DNA of 64,000 nucleotides from Acanthosepion lycidas (Eukaryota > Mollusca > Cephalopoda > Sepiida > Sepiidae), in assembly GCA_963932145.1 (NCBI GenBank), contig OZ010590.1:51677112-51741111 (forward strand). The letters are read 5' to 3'. The notes beneath the pieces are model-generated. The model was not told where the DNA came from. It searched no databases and saw only the letters and a program-made list of their open reading frames with translations. Shown in pieces: positions 14,561 to 29,181 of this stretch. Every line of letters starts with the position of its first letter. Position 1 is the stretch's first letter. The position numbers and the translations under genes are program-made.

Positions 14561-14632
14561 TTCCCACACCGGGAATCGAACCCGGGCCGCCTGGGTGAGA
14601 GCCAGGAATCCTAACCACTAGACCATATGGGA
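14561..14632 (-). tRNA. tRNA-Glu (CTC), array unit 12
   Basis: Identical to the unit 1 gene; class E unit with the CTGCGATGATG spacer variant. Confidence 0.97.
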
Positions 14633-15883
14633 AGTTGCTGTTTACGCTATACGGGCATAAAAGTCGGGCTCGATTCACACAAACTCAGACATATTCCACA
14701 TATCACTAGCCAATCCGATAATGAGCCATTGATTTCTATTCGATACTTATAATGCTTCCTTTCGTAAAATAAAATTTTACTTCTTCCCTACCGACCACAT
14801 TTTCGCACACGCTGCAAATTTTTAATTTCACAATCACATGTTAGACCCCCTTAATATTTCTCATATAAGTCAACAAAAACGTAAATACAATAGACCCCAA
14901 TATTAATAATGATTTCTCTGTCAAAACTATGCATTTTTTTTCTATATAATTAGCTTTTTAATTTTTTTCACATAATACTTTTACAATAGAAACGTGTAAG
15001 TCCCTCGACTACAATTGGCTGCGTAGCCTTATGGAATAGGCGTCAGTCTTTCACACAAATCTGTAAAAGTTCGAATCTCGTCGATTTCTTATATTCAACA
15101 AACTTACTGTGTATACTGGCATGCGGTGGAAACAACTCATTTAACTTCCAACTAACAGGAATCTGCGATGATGCGTATTTTCCTGTGTGAACCACAATGT
15201 ATTTCATTATATACTCGAAGTAATTTGAAGACAATTTCTTGATAGGGTTTGCATGAAACTGGCTCAATTTTGTAGTTGTTCTTATTTTTATTTGATCCGG
15301 TAGAAGTATCATATTTGAAACATTTTCTCAATTTTCTCTCAAAAAGATGATCTCAGAAATGAAACACATTCCGTCGACTATTTGAGAAATATGACTTATC
15401 ATTAGATGCCTGATGATTTCATGTCTCTGCGACCATTATCTTCACAATACAGCCAATCGAATAGACGTGCTATTTGAAATACAGGCATTATTATTCTCTA
15501 GACGATTCTGTTGTCCTGTACAGTAAATTCTTGTAATGAGTGTCCTGTGAAATAACTCTTACCTGTTCTTGCATATAGGTTATTCAAACCTTGCCTAGCC
15601 GTTCGTCTTTCATTACTCCAGTTTTATCTCCCAGACTGACAAGCTAGGATCAATTACGGTGAATATATATTTTCAAAACCTAATTAAACAAGTTCGAATC
15701 TACCTCTAATATATCTTCATTGAGCAAATTATTTTGCACTTTTTGAATGTATAATCTTCTCATTTCTTTCGTCTCTACAGTTTTCGATGATTTTCAATCT
15801 CTTGAAATATTTGCTCAAATATAAATGTCATTTCATTCACAAAAGTATTGAAGAAAAAAATAAAAAATTCTATAGGAAAAGCA

Positions 15884-15955
15884 TTCCCACACCGGGAATC
15901 GAACCCGGGCCGCCTGGGTGAGAGCCAGGAATCCTAACCACTAGACCATATGGGA
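15884..15955 (-). tRNA. tRNA-Glu (CTC), array unit 13
   Basis: Identical to the unit 1 gene; class C unit matching unit 8. Confidence 0.97.
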
Positions 15956-17205
15956 AGTTGCTGTTTACGCTATACGGGCATAAAAGTCAGGCTCGATTCA
16001 CACAAACTCAGACATATTCCACATATCACTAGCCAATCCGATAATGAGCCATTGATTTCTATTCGATACTTATAATACTTCCTTTCGTAAAATAAAATTT
16101 TACTTCTTCCCTACCTACCACATTTTCGCACACGCTGGACATTTTAATTTCACAATCACATGTTAGACCCCCTTAATATTTCTCATATAAGTCAACAAAA
16201 ACGTAAATGCAATACACCCCAATATTAATAATGATTTCTCTGTCAAAACTATACATTTTTTTTCTATATAATTAGCTTTTTTATTTTTTTCACATAATAC
16301 TTTTACAATAGAAACGTGTAAGTCCCTCGACTACAATTGGCTGCGTAGCCTTATGGAATAGGCGTCAGTCTTTCACACAAATCTGTAAAAGTTCGAATCT
16401 CGTCGATTTCTTATATTCAACAAACTTACTGTGTATACTGGCATGCGGTGGAAACAACTCATTTAACTTCCAACTAACAGGAATCTGCAATGATGCGTAT
16501 TTTCCTGTGTGAACCACCACGTATTTCATTATATACTCGAAGTAATTTGAAGACAATTTCTTGATAGGGTTTGCATGAAACTGGCTCAATTTTGTAGTTG
16601 TTCTTATTTTTATTTGATCCGGTAGAAGTATCATATTTGAAACATTTTCTCAATTTTCTCTCAAAAAGATGATCTCAGAAATGAAACACATTCCGTCGAC
16701 TATTTGAGAAATATGACTTATCATTAGATGCCTGATGATTTCATGTCTCTGCGACCATTATCTTCACAATACAGCCAATCGAATAGACGTGCTATTTGAA
16801 ATACAGGCATTATTATTCTCTAGACGATTCTGTTGTCCTGTAAAGTAAATTCTTGTAATGAGTGTCCTGTGAAATAACTCTTACCTGTTCTTGCATATAG
16901 GTTATTCAAACCTTGCCTAGCCGTTCGTCTTTCATTACTCCAGTTTTATCTCCCAGACTGACAAGCTAGGATCAATTACGGTGAATATATATTTTCAAAA
17001 CCTAATTAAACAAGTTCGAATCTACCTCTAATATATCTTCATTGAGCAAATTATTTTGCACTTTTTGAATGTATAATCTTCTCATTTCTTTCGTCTCTAC
17101 AGTTTTCGATGATTTTCAATCTCTTGAAATATTTGCTCAAATATAAATGTCATTTCATTCACAAAAGTATTGAAGAAAAAAATAAAAAATTCTATAGGAA
17201 AAGCA

Positions 17206-17277
17206 TTCCCACACCGGGAAGCGAACCCGGGCCGCCTGGGTGAGAGCCAGGAATCCTAACCACTAGACCATATGGGA
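17206..17277 (-). tRNA. tRNA-Glu (CTC) with altered T-loop, array unit 14
   Basis: Plus-strand T to G at 17221 changes the T-loop from TTCGATT to TTCGCTT. This replaces nucleotide 57 (A58 in standard tRNA numbering), which is nearly invariant and is also part of the B box. The rest of the cloverleaf and the terminator are intact. Transcription and folding may be impaired, so it is a possible new pseudogene. Class D unit. Confidence 0.85.
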
Positions 17278-18528
17278 AGTTGCTGTTTACGCTATACGGG
17301 CATAAAAGTCAGGCTCGATTCACACAAACTCAGACATATTCCACATATCACTAGCCAATCCGATAATGAGCCATTGATTTCTATTCGATACTTATAATGC
17401 TTCCTTTCGTAAAATAAAATTTTACTTCTTCCCTATCGACCACATTTTCGCACACGCTGCACATTTTTAATTTCACAATCACATGTTAGACCCCCTTAAT
17501 ATTTCTCATATAAGTCAACAAAAACGTAAATACAATAGACCCCAATATTAATAATGATTTCTCTGTCAAAACTATACATTTTTTTCTATATAATTAGCTT
17601 TTTAATTTTTTTCACATAATACTTTTACAATACAAACGTGTAAGTCCCTCGACTACAATTGGCTGCGTAGCCTTATGGAATAGGCGTCAGTCTTTCACAC
17701 AAATCTGTAAAAGTTCGAATCTCGTCGATTTCTTATATTCAACAAACTTACTGTGTATACTGGCATGCGGTGGAAACAACTCATTTAACTTCCAACTAAC
17801 AGGAATCTGCAATGATGCGTATTTTCCTGTGTGAACCACAATGTATTTCATTATATACTCGAAGTAATTTGAAGACAATTTCTTGATAGGGTTTGCATGA
17901 AACTGGCTCAATTTTGTAGTTGTTCTTATTTTTATTTGATCCGGTAGAAGTATCATATTTGAAACATTTTCTCAATTTTCTCTCAAAAAGATGATCTCAG
18001 AAATGAAACACATTCCGTCGACTATTTGAGAAATATGACTTATCATTAGATGCCTGATGATTTCATGTCTCTGCGACCATTATCTTCACAATACAGCCAA
18101 TCGAATAGACGTGCTATTTGAAATACAGGCATTATTATTCTCTAGACGATTCTGTTGTCCTGTACAGTAAATTCTTGTAATGAGTGTCCTGTGAAATAAC
18201 TCTTACCTGTTCTTGCATATAGGTTATTCAAACCTTGCCTAGCCGTTCGTCTTTCATTACTCCAGTTTTATCTCCCAGACTGACAAGCTAGGATCAATTA
18301 CGGTGAATATATATTTTCAAAACCTAATTAAACAAGTTCGAATCTACCTCTAATATATCTTAATTGAGCAAATTATTTTGCACTTTTTGAATGTATAATC
18401 TTCTCATTTCTTTCGTCTCTACAGTTTTCGATGATTTTCAATCTCTTGAAATATTTGCTCAAATATAAATATCATTTCATTCACAAAAGTATTGAAGAAA
18501 AAAAATAAAAAATTCTATCGGAAAAGCA

Positions 18529-18600
18529 TTCCCACACCGGGAATCGAACCCGGGCCGCCTGGGTGAGAGCCAGGAATCCTAACCACTAGACCATATGGGA
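18529..18600 (-). tRNA. tRNA-Glu (CTC), array unit 15
   Basis: Identical to the unit 1 gene; class E unit. Confidence 0.97.
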
Positions 18601-19850
18601 AGTTGCTGTTTACGCTATACGGGCATAAAAGTCGGGCTCGATTCACACAAACTCAGACATATTCCACATATCACTAGCCAATCCGATAATGAGCCATTGA
18701 TTTCTATTCGATACTTATAATGCTTCCTTTCGTAAAATAAAATTTTACTTCTTCCCTACCGACCACATTTTCGCACACGCTGCAAATTTTTAATTTCACA
18801 ATCACATGTTAGACCCCCTTAATATTTCTCATATAAGTCAACAAAAACGTAAATACAATAGACCCCAATATTAATAATGATTTCTCTGTCAAAACTATAC
18901 ATTTTTTTTCTATATAATTAGCTTTTTAATTTTTTTCACATAATACTTTTACAATAGAAACGTGTAAGTCCCTCGACTACAATTGGCTGCGTAGCCTTAT
19001 GGAATAGGCGTCAGTCTTTCACACAAATCTGTAAAAGTTCGAATCTCGTCGATTTCTTATATTCAACAAACTTACTGTGTATACTGGCATGCGGTGGAAA
19101 CAACTCATTTAACTTCCAACTAACAGGAATCTGCGATGATGCGTATTTTCCTGTGTGAACCACAATGTATTTCATTATATACTCGAAGTAATTTGAAGAC
19201 AATTTCTTGATAGGGTTTGCATGAAACTGGCTCAATTTTGTAGTTGTTCTTATTTTTATTTGATCCGGTAGAAGTATCATATTTGAAACATTTTCTCAAT
19301 TTTCTCTCAAAAAGATGATCTCAGAAATGAAACACATTCCGTCGACTATTTGAGAAATATGACTTATCATTAGATGCCTGATGATTTCATGTCTCTGCGA
19401 CCATTATCTTCACAATACAGCCAATCGAATAGACGTGCTATTTGAAATACAGGCATTATTATTCTCTAGACGATTCTGTTGTCCTGTACAGTAAATTCTT
19501 GTAATGAGTGTCCTGTGAAATAACTCTTACCTGTTCTTGCATATAGGTTATTCAAACCTTGCCTAGCCGTTCGTCTTTCATTACTCCAGTTTTATCTCCC
19601 AGACTGACAAGCTAGGATCAATTACGGTGAATATATATTTTCAAAACCTAATTAAACAAGTTCGAATCTACCTCTAATATATCTTAATTGAGCAAATTAT
19701 TTTGCACTTTTTGAATGTATAATCTTCTCATTTCTTTCGTCTCTACAGTTTTCGATGATTTTCAATCTCTTGAAATATTTGCTCAAATATAAATGTCATT
19801 TCATTCACAAAAGTATTGAATAAAAAATTAAAAATTCAATAGGAAAAGCA

Positions 19851-19922
19851 TTCCCACACAGGGAATCGAACCCGGGCCGGCTGGGTGAGAGCCAGGAATC
19901 CTAACCACTAGACCATATGGGA
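19851..19922 (-). tRNA. tRNA-Glu-like, two stem mismatches, array unit 16
   Basis: Two changes from the reference: nucleotide 43 G to C (plus-strand 19880), which breaks pair 27-43 at the top of the anticodon stem, and nucleotide 63 G to T (plus-strand 19860), which breaks a T-stem pair. Anticodon CTC, the A box and the B-box core remain. It could be a weak gene or a pseudogene. First class F unit. Confidence 0.8.
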
Positions 19923-21172
19923 AGTTGCTGTTCACGCTATACGGGCATAAAATTCAGGCTCGATTCACACAAACTCAGACATATTCCACATATCACTAGC
20001 CAATCCGATAATGAGCCATTGATTTCTATTCGATACTTATAATACTTCCTTTCGTAAAATAAAATTTTACTTCTTCCCTACCGACCACATTTTCGCACAC
20101 GCTGCACATTTTTAATTTCACAATCACATGTTAGACCCCCTTAATATTTCTCATATAAGTCAACAAAAACGTAAATACAATAGACCCCAATATTAATAAT
20201 GATTTCTCTGTCAAAACTATACATTTTTTTTCTATATAATTAGCTTTTTATTTTTTTTCACATAATACTTTTACAATAGAAACGTGTAAGTCCCTCGACT
20301 ACAATTGGCTGCGTAGCCTTATGGAATAGGCGTCAGTCTTTCACACAAATCTGTAAAAGTTCGAATCTCGTCGATTTCTTATATTCAACAAACTTACTGT
20401 GTATACTGGCATGCGGTGGAAACAACTCATTTAACTTCCAACTAACAGAAATCTGCCATGATGCGTATTTTCCTGTGTGAACCACAATGTATTTCATTAT
20501 ATACTCGAAGTAATTTGAAGACAATTTCTTGATAGGGTTTGCATGAAACTGGCTCAATTTTGTAGTTGTTCTTATTTTTATTTGATCCGGTAGAAGTATC
20601 ATATTTGAAACATTTTCTCAATTTTCTCTCAAAAAGATGATCTCAGAAATGAAACACATTCCGTCGACTATTTGAGAAATATGACTTATCATTAGATGCC
20701 TGATGATTTCATGTCTCTGCGACCATTATCTTCACAATACAGCCAATCGAATAGACGTGCTATTTGAAATACAGGCATTATTATTCTCTAGACGATTCTG
20801 TTGTCCTGTACAGTAAATTCTTGTAATGAGTGTCCTGTGAAATAACTCTTACCTGTTCTTGCATATAGGTTATTCAAACCTTGCCTAGCCGTTCGTCTTT
20901 CATTACTCCAGTTTTATCTCCCAGACTGACAAGCTAGGATCAATTACGGTGAATATATATTTTCAAAACCTAATTAAACAAGTTCGAATCTACCTCTAAT
21001 ATATCTTAATTGAGCAAATTATTTTGCACTTTTTGAATGTATAATCTTCTCATTTCTTTCGTCTCTACAGTTTTCGATGATTTTCAATCTCTTGAAATAT
21101 TTGCTCAAATATAAATGTCATTTCATTCACAAAAGTATTGAAGAAAAAATTAAAAATTCAATAGGAAAAGCA

Positions 21173-21244
21173 TTCCCACACAGGGAATCGAACCCGGGCC
21201 GGCTGGGTGAGAGCCAGGAATCCTAACCACTAGACCATATGGGA
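21173..21244 (-). tRNA. tRNA-Glu-like, two stem mismatches, array unit 17
   Basis: Carries the same two substitutions as unit 16. The flank up to the AAAATTCAGG segment is class F, but from ACCTACCAC onward the unit is class C, so the unit is a recombinant. Confidence 0.8.
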
Positions 21245-22494
21245 AGTTGCTGTTCACGCTATACGGGCATAAAATTCAGGCTCGATTCACACAAACTCAG
21301 ACATATTCCACATATCACTAGCCAATCCGATAATGAGCCATTGATTTCTATTCGATACTTATAATACTTCCTTTCGTAAAATAAAATTTTACTTCTTCCC
21401 TACCTACCACATTTTCGCACACGCTGGACATTTTAATTTCACAATCACATGTTAGACCCCCTTAATATTTCTCATATAAGTCAACAAAAACGTAAATGCA
21501 ATACACCCCAATATTAATAATGATTTCTCTGTCAAAACTATACATTTTTTTTCTATATAATTAGCTTTTTTATTTTTTTCACATAATACTTTTACAATAG
21601 AAACGTGTAAGTCCCTCGACTACAATTGGCTGCGTAGCCTTATGGAATAGGCGTCAGTCTTTCACACAAATCTGTAAAAGTTCGAATCTCGTCGATTTCT
21701 TATATTCAACAAACTTACTGTGTATACTGGCATGCGGTGGAAACAACTCATTTAACTTCCAACTAACAGGAATCTGCAATGATGCGTATTTTCCTGTGTG
21801 AACCACCACGTATTTCATTATATACTCGAAGTAATTTGAAGACAATTTCTTGATAGGGTTTGCATGAAACTGGCTCAATTTTGTAGTTGTTCTTATTTTT
21901 ATTTGATCCGGTAGAAGTATCATATTTGAAACATTTTCTCAATTTTCTCTCAAAAAGATGATCTCAGAAATGAAACACATTCCGTCGACTATTTGAGAAA
22001 TATGACTTATCATTAGATGCCTGATGATTTCATGTCTCTGCGACCATTATCTTCACAATACAGCCAATCGAATAGACGTGCTATTTGAAATACAGGCATT
22101 ATTATTCTCTAGACGATTCTGTTGTCCTGTACAGTAAATTCTTGTAATGAGTGTCCTGTGAAATAACTCTTACCTGTTCTTGCATATAGGTTATTCAAAC
22201 CTTGCCTAGCCGTTCGTCTTTCATTACTCCAGTTTTATCTCCCAGACTGACAAGCTAGGATCAATTACGGTGAATATATATTTTCAAAACCTAATTAAAC
22301 AAGTTCGAATCTACCTCTAATATATCTTCATTGAGCAAATTATTTTGCACTTTTTGAATGTATAATCTTCTCATTTCTTTCGTCTATACAGTTTTCGATG
22401 ATTTTCAATCTCTTGAAATATTTGCTCAAATATAAATGTCATTTCATTCACAAAAGTATTGAAGAAAAAAATAAAAAATTCTATAGGAAAAGCA

Positions 22495-22566
22495 TTCCCA
22501 CACCGGGAATCGAACCCGGGCCGCCTGGGTGAGAGCCAGGAATCCTAACCACTAGACCATATGGGA
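22495..22566 (-). tRNA. tRNA-Glu (CTC), array unit 18
   Basis: Identical to the unit 1 gene; class D unit. Confidence 0.97.
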
Positions 22567-23817
22567 AGTTGCTGTTTACGCTATACGGGCATAAAAGTCA
22601 GGCTCGATTCACACAAACTCAGACATATTCCACATATCACTAGCCAATCCGATAATGAGCCATTGATTTCTATTCGATACTTATAATGCTTCCTTTCGTA
22701 AAATAAAATTTTACTTCTTCCCTATCGACCACATTTTCGCACACGCTGCACATTTTTAATTTCACAATCACATGTTAGACCCCCTTAATATTTCTCATAT
22801 AAGTCAACAAAAACGTAAATACAATAGACCCCAATATTAATAATGATTTCTCTGTCAAAACTATACATTTTTTTCTATATAATTAGCTTTTTAATTTTTT
22901 TCACATAATACTTTTACAATACAAACGTGTAAGTCCCTCGACTACAATTGGCTGCGTAGCCTTATGGAATAGGCGTCAGTCTTTCACACAAATCTGTAAA
23001 AGTTCGAATCTCGTCGATTTCTTATATTCAACAAACTTACTGTGTATACTGGCATGCGGTGGAAACAACTCATTTAACTTCCAACTAACAGGAATCTGCA
23101 ATGATGCGTATTTTCCTGTGTGAACCACAATGTATTTCATTATATACTCGAAGTAATTTGAAGACAATTTCTTGATAGGGTTTGCATGAAACTGGCTCAA
23201 TTTTGTAGTTGTTCTTATTTTTATTTGATCCGGTAGAAGTATCATATTTGAAACATTTTCTCAATTTTCTCTCAAAAAGATGATCTCAGAAATGAAACAC
23301 ATTCCGTCGACTATTTGAGAAATATGACTTATCATTAGATGCCTGATGATTTCATGTCTCTGCGACCATTATCTTCACAATACAGCCAATCGAATAGACG
23401 TGCTATTTGAAATACAGGCATTATTATTCTCTAGACGATTCTGTTGTCCTGTACAGTAAATTCTTGTAATGAGTGTCCTGTGAAATAACTCTTACCTGTT
23501 CTTGCATATAGGTTATTCAAACCTTGCCTAGCCGTTCGTCTTTCATTACTCCAGTTTTATCTCCCAGACTGACAAGCTAGGATCAATTACGGTGAATATA
23601 TATTTTCAAAACCTAATTAAACAAGTTCGAATCTACCTCTAATATATCTTAATTGAGCAAATTATTTTGCACTTTTTGAATGTATAATCTTCTCATTTCT
23701 TTCGTCTCTACAGTTTTCGATGATTTTCAATCTCTTGAAATATTTGCTCAAATATAAATATCATTTCATTCACAAAAGTATTGAAGAAAAAAAATAAAAA
23801 ATTCTATCGGAAAAGCA

Positions 23818-23889
23818 TTCCCACACCGGGAATCGAACCCGGGCCGCCTGGGTGAGAGCCAGGAATCCTAACCACTAGACCATATGGGA
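23818..23889 (-). tRNA. tRNA-Glu (CTC), array unit 19
   Basis: Identical to the unit 1 gene; first of three consecutive class E units. Confidence 0.97.
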
Positions 23890-25141
23890 AGTTGCTGTTT
23901 ACGCTATACGGGCATAAAAGTCGGGCTCGATTCACACAAACTCAGACATATTCCACATATCACTAGCCAATCCGATAATGAGCCATTGATTTCTATTCGA
24001 TACTTATAATGCTTCCTTTCGTAAAATAAAATTTTACTTCTTCCCTACCGACCACATTTTCGCACACGCTGCAAATTTTTAATTTCACAATCACATGTTA
24101 GACCCCCTTAATATTTCTCATATAAGTCAACAAAAACGTAAATACAATAGACCCCAATATTAATAATGATTTCTCTGTCAAAACTATGCATTTTTTTTCT
24201 ATATAATTAGCTTTTTAATTTTTTTCACATAATACTTTTACAATAGAAACGTGTAAGTCCCTCGACTACAATTGGCTGCGTAGCCTTATGGAATAGGCGT
24301 CAGTCTTTCACACAAATCTGTAAAAGTTCGAATCTCGTCGATTTCTTATATTCAACAAACTTACTGTGTATACTGGCATGCGGTGGAAACAACTCATTTA
24401 ACTTCCAACTAACAGGAATCTGCGATGATGCGTATTTTCCTGTGTGAACCACAATGTATTTCATTATATACTCGAAGTAATTTGAAGACAATTTCTTGAT
24501 AGGGTTTGCATGAAACTGGCTCAATTTTGTAGTTGTTCTTATTTTTATTTGATCCGGTAGAAGTATCATATTTGAAACATTTTCTCAATTTTCTCTCAAA
24601 AAGATGATCTCAGAAATGAAACACATTCCGTCGACTATTTGAGAAATATGACTTATCATTAGATGCCTGATGATTTCATGTCTCTGCGACCATTATCTTC
24701 ACAATACAGCCAATCGAATAGACGTGCTATTTGAAATACAGGCATTATTATTCTCTAGACGATTCTGTTGTCCTGTACAGTAAATTCTTGTAATGAGTGT
24801 CCTGTGAAATAACTCTTACCTGTTCTTGCATATAGGTTATTCAAACCTTGCCTAGCCGTTCGTCTTTCATTACTCCAGTTTTATCTCCCAGACTGACAAG
24901 CTAGGATCAATTACGGTGAATATATATTTTCAAAACCTAATTAAACAAGTTCGAATCTACCTCTAATATATCTTAATTGAGCAAATTATTTTGCACTTTT
25001 TGAATGTATAATCTTCTCATTTCTTTCGTCTCTACAGTTTTCGATGATTTTCAATCTCTTGAAATATTTGCTCAAATATAAATATCATTTCATTCACAAA
25101 AGTATTGAAGAAAAAAAATAAAAAATTCTATCGGAAAAGCA

Positions 25142-25213
25142 TTCCCACACCGGGAATCGAACCCGGGCCGCCTGGGTGAGAGCCAGGAATCCTAACCACT
25201 AGACCATATGGGA
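25142..25213 (-). tRNA. tRNA-Glu (CTC), array unit 20
   Basis: Identical to the unit 1 gene; class E unit. Confidence 0.97.
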
Positions 25214-26465
25214 AGTTGCTGTTTACGCTATACGGGCATAAAAGTCGGGCTCGATTCACACAAACTCAGACATATTCCACATATCACTAGCCAATCCGAT
25301 AATGAGCCATTGATTTCTATTCGATACTTATAATGCTTCCTTTCGTAAAATAAAATTTTACTTCTTCCCTACCGACCACATTTTCGCACACGCTGCAAAT
25401 TTTTAATTTCACAATCACATGTTAGACCCCCTTAATATTTCTCATATAAGTCAACAAAAACGTAAATACAATAGACCCCAATATTAATAATGATTTCTCT
25501 GTCAAAACTATGCATTTTTTTTCTATATAATTAGCTTTTTAATTTTTTTCACATAATACTTTTACAATAGAAACGTGTAAGTCCCTCGACTACAATTGGC
25601 TGCGTAGCCTTATGGAATAGGCGTCAGTCTTTCACACAAATCTGTAAAAGTTCGAATCTCGTCGATTTCTTATATTCAACAAACTTACTGTGTATACTGG
25701 CATGCGGTGGAAACAACTCATTTAACTTCCAACTAACAGGAATCTGCGATGATGCGTATTTTCCTGTGTGAACCACAATGTATTTCATTATATACTCGAA
25801 GTAATTTGAAGACAATTTCTTGATAGGGTTTGCATGAAACTGGCTCAATTTTGTAGTTGTTCTTATTTTTATTTGATCCGGTAGAAGTATCATATTTGAA
25901 ACATTTTCTCAATTTTCTCTCAAAAAGATGATCTCAGAAATGAAACACATTCCGTCGACTATTTGAGAAATATGACTTATCATTAGATGCCTGATGATTT
26001 CATGTCTCTGCGACCATTATCTTCACAATACAGCCAATCGAATAGACGTGCTATTTGAAATACAGGCATTATTATTCTCTAGACGATTCTGTTGTCCTGT
26101 ACAGTAAATTCTTGTAATGAGTGTCCTGTGAAATAACTCTTACCTGTTCTTGCATATAGGTTATTCAAACCTTGCCTAGCCGTTCGTCTTTCATTACTCC
26201 AGTTTTATCTCCCAGACTGACAAGCTAGGATCAATTACGGTGAATATATATTTTCAAAACCTAATTAAACAAGTTCGAATCTACCTCTAATATATCTTAA
26301 TTGAGCAAATTATTTTGCACTTTTTGAATGTATAATCTTCTCATTTCTTTCGTCTCTACAGTTTTCGATGATTTTCAATCTCTTGAAATATTTGCTCAAA
26401 TATAAATATCATTTCATTCACAAAAGTATTGAAGAAAAAAAATAAAAAATTCTATCGGAAAAGCA

Positions 26466-26537
26466 TTCCCACACCGGGAATCGAACCCGGGCCGCCTGGG
26501 TGAGAGCCAGGAATCCTAACCACTAGACCATATGGGA
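26466..26537 (-). tRNA. tRNA-Glu (CTC), array unit 21
   Basis: Identical to the unit 1 gene; class E unit whose tail (AATTAAAAATTCAATAGG) already belongs to class F. Confidence 0.97.
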
Positions 26538-27787
26538 AGTTGCTGTTTACGCTATACGGGCATAAAAGTCGGGCTCGATTCACACAAACTCAGACATATT
26601 CCACATATCACTAGCCAATCCGATAATGAGCCATTGATTTCTATTCGATACTTATAATGCTTCCTTTCGTAAAATAAAATTTTACTTCTTCCCTACCGAC
26701 CACATTTTCGCACACGCTGCAAATTTTTAATTTCACAATCACATGTTAGACCCCCTTAATATTTCTCATATAAGTCAACAAAAACGTAAATACAATAGAC
26801 CCCAATATTAATAATGATTTCTCTGTCAAAACTATGCATTTTTTTTCTATATAATTAGCTTTTTAATTTTTTTCACATAATACTTTTACAATAGAAACGT
26901 GTAAGTCCCTCGACTACAATTGGCTGCGTAGCCTTATGGAATAGGCGTCAGTCTTTCACACAAATCTGTAAAAGTTCGAATCTCGTCGATTTCTTATATT
27001 CAACAAACTTACTGTGTATACTGGCATGCGGTGGAAACAACTCATTTAACTTCCAACTAACAGGAATCTGCGATGATGCGTATTTTCCTGTGTGAACCAC
27101 AATGTATTTCATTATATACTCGAAGTAATTTGAAGACAATTTCTTGATAGGGTTTGCATGAAACTGGCTCAATTTTGTAGTTGTTCTTATTTTTATTTGA
27201 TCCGGTAGAAGTATCATATTTGAAACATTTTCTCAATTTTCTCTCAAAAAGATGATCTCAGAAATGAAACACATTCCGTCGACTATTTGAGAAATATGAC
27301 TTATCATTAGATGCCTGATGATTTCATGTCTCTGCGACCATTATCTTCACAATACAGCCAATCGAATAGACGTGCTATTTGAAATACAGGCATTATTATT
27401 CTCTAGACGATTCTGTTGTCCTGTACAGTAAATTCTTGTAATGAGTGTCCTGTGAAATAACTCTTACCTGTTCTTGCATATAGGTTATTCAAACCTTGCC
27501 TAGCCGTTCGTCTTTCATTACTCCAGTTTTATCTCCCAGACTGACAAGCTAGGATCAATTACGGTGAATATATATTTTCAAAACCTAATTAAACAAGTTC
27601 GAATCTACCTCTAATATATCTTAATTGAGCAAATTATTTTGCACTTTTTGAATGTATAATCTTCTCATTTCTTTCGTCTCTACAGTTTTCGATGATTTTC
27701 AATCTCTTGAAATATTTGCTCAAATATAAATGTCATTTCATTCACAAAAGTATTGAATAAAAAATTAAAAATTCAATAGGAAAAGCA

Positions 27788-27859
27788 TTCCCACACAGGG
27801 AATCGAACCCGGGCCGGCTGGGTGAGAGCCAGGAATCCTAACCACTAGACCATATGGGA
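27788..27859 (-). tRNA. tRNA-Glu-like, two stem mismatches, array unit 22
   Basis: Has the unit 16 pair of substitutions (nucleotides 43 and 63); class F unit. Confidence 0.8.
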
Positions 27860-29109
27860 AGTTGCTGTTCACGCTATACGGGCATAAAATTCAGGCTCGA
27901 TTCACACAAACTCAGACATATTCCACATATCACTAGCCAATCCGATAATGAGCCATTGATTTCTATTCGATACTTATAATACTTCCTTTCGTAAAATAAA
28001 ATTTTACTTCTTCCCTACCGACCACATTTTCGCACACGCTGCACATTTTTAATTTCACAATCACATGTTAGACCCCCTTAATATTTCTCATATAAGTCAA
28101 CAAAAACGTAAATACAATAGACCCCAATATTAATAATGATTTCTCTGTCAAAACTATACATTTTTTTTCTATATAATTAGCTTTTTATTTTTTTTCACAT
28201 AATACTTTTACAATAGAAACGTGTAAGTCCCTCGACTACAATTGGCTGCGTAGCCTTATGGAATAGGCGTCAGTCTTTCACACAAATCTGTAAAAGTTCG
28301 AATCTCGTCGATTTCTTATATTCAACAAACTTACTGTGTATACTGGCATGCGGTGGAAACAACTCATTTAACTTCCAACTAACAGAAATCTGCCATGATG
28401 CGTATTTTCCTGTGTGAACCACAATGTATTTCATTATATACTCGAAGTAATTTGAAGACAATTTCTTGATAGGGTTTGCATGAAACTGGCTCAATTTTGT
28501 AGTTGTTCTTATTTTTATTTGATCCGGTAGAAGTATCATATTTGAAACATTTTCTCAATTTTCTCTCAAAAAGATGATCTCAGAAATGAAACACATTCCG
28601 TCGACTATTTGAGAAATATGACTTATCATTAGATGCCTGATGATTTCATGTCTCTGCGACCATTATCTTCACAATACAGCCAATCGAATAGACGTGCTAT
28701 TTGAAATACAGGCATTATTATTCTCTAGACGATTCTGTTGTCCTGTACAGTAAATTCTTGTAATGAGTGTCCTGTGAAATAACTCTTACCTGTTCTTGCA
28801 TATAGGTTATTCAAACCTTGCCTAGCCGTTCGTCTTTCATTACTCCAGTTTTATCTCCCAGACTGACAAGCTAGGATCAATTACGGTGAATATATATTTT
28901 CAAAACCTAATTAAACAAGTTCGAATCTACCTCTAATATATCTTAATTGAGCAAATTATTTTGCACTTTTTGAATGTATAATCTTCTCATTTCTTTCGTC
29001 TCTACAGTTTTCGATGATTTTCAATCTCTTGAAATATTTGCTCAAATATAAATGTCATTTCATTCACAAAAGTATTGAAGAAAAAATTAAAAATTCAATA
29101 GGAAAAGCA

Positions 29110-29181
29110 TTCCCACACAGGGAATCGAACCCGGGCCGGCTGGGTGAGAGCCAGGAATCCTAACCACTAGACCATATGGGA
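29110..29181 (-). tRNA. tRNA-Glu-like, two stem mismatches, array unit 23
   Basis: Has the unit 16 pair of substitutions; class F unit. Its distal spacer (about 30060-30320) has extra private changes, as expected near an array edge. Confidence 0.8.
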
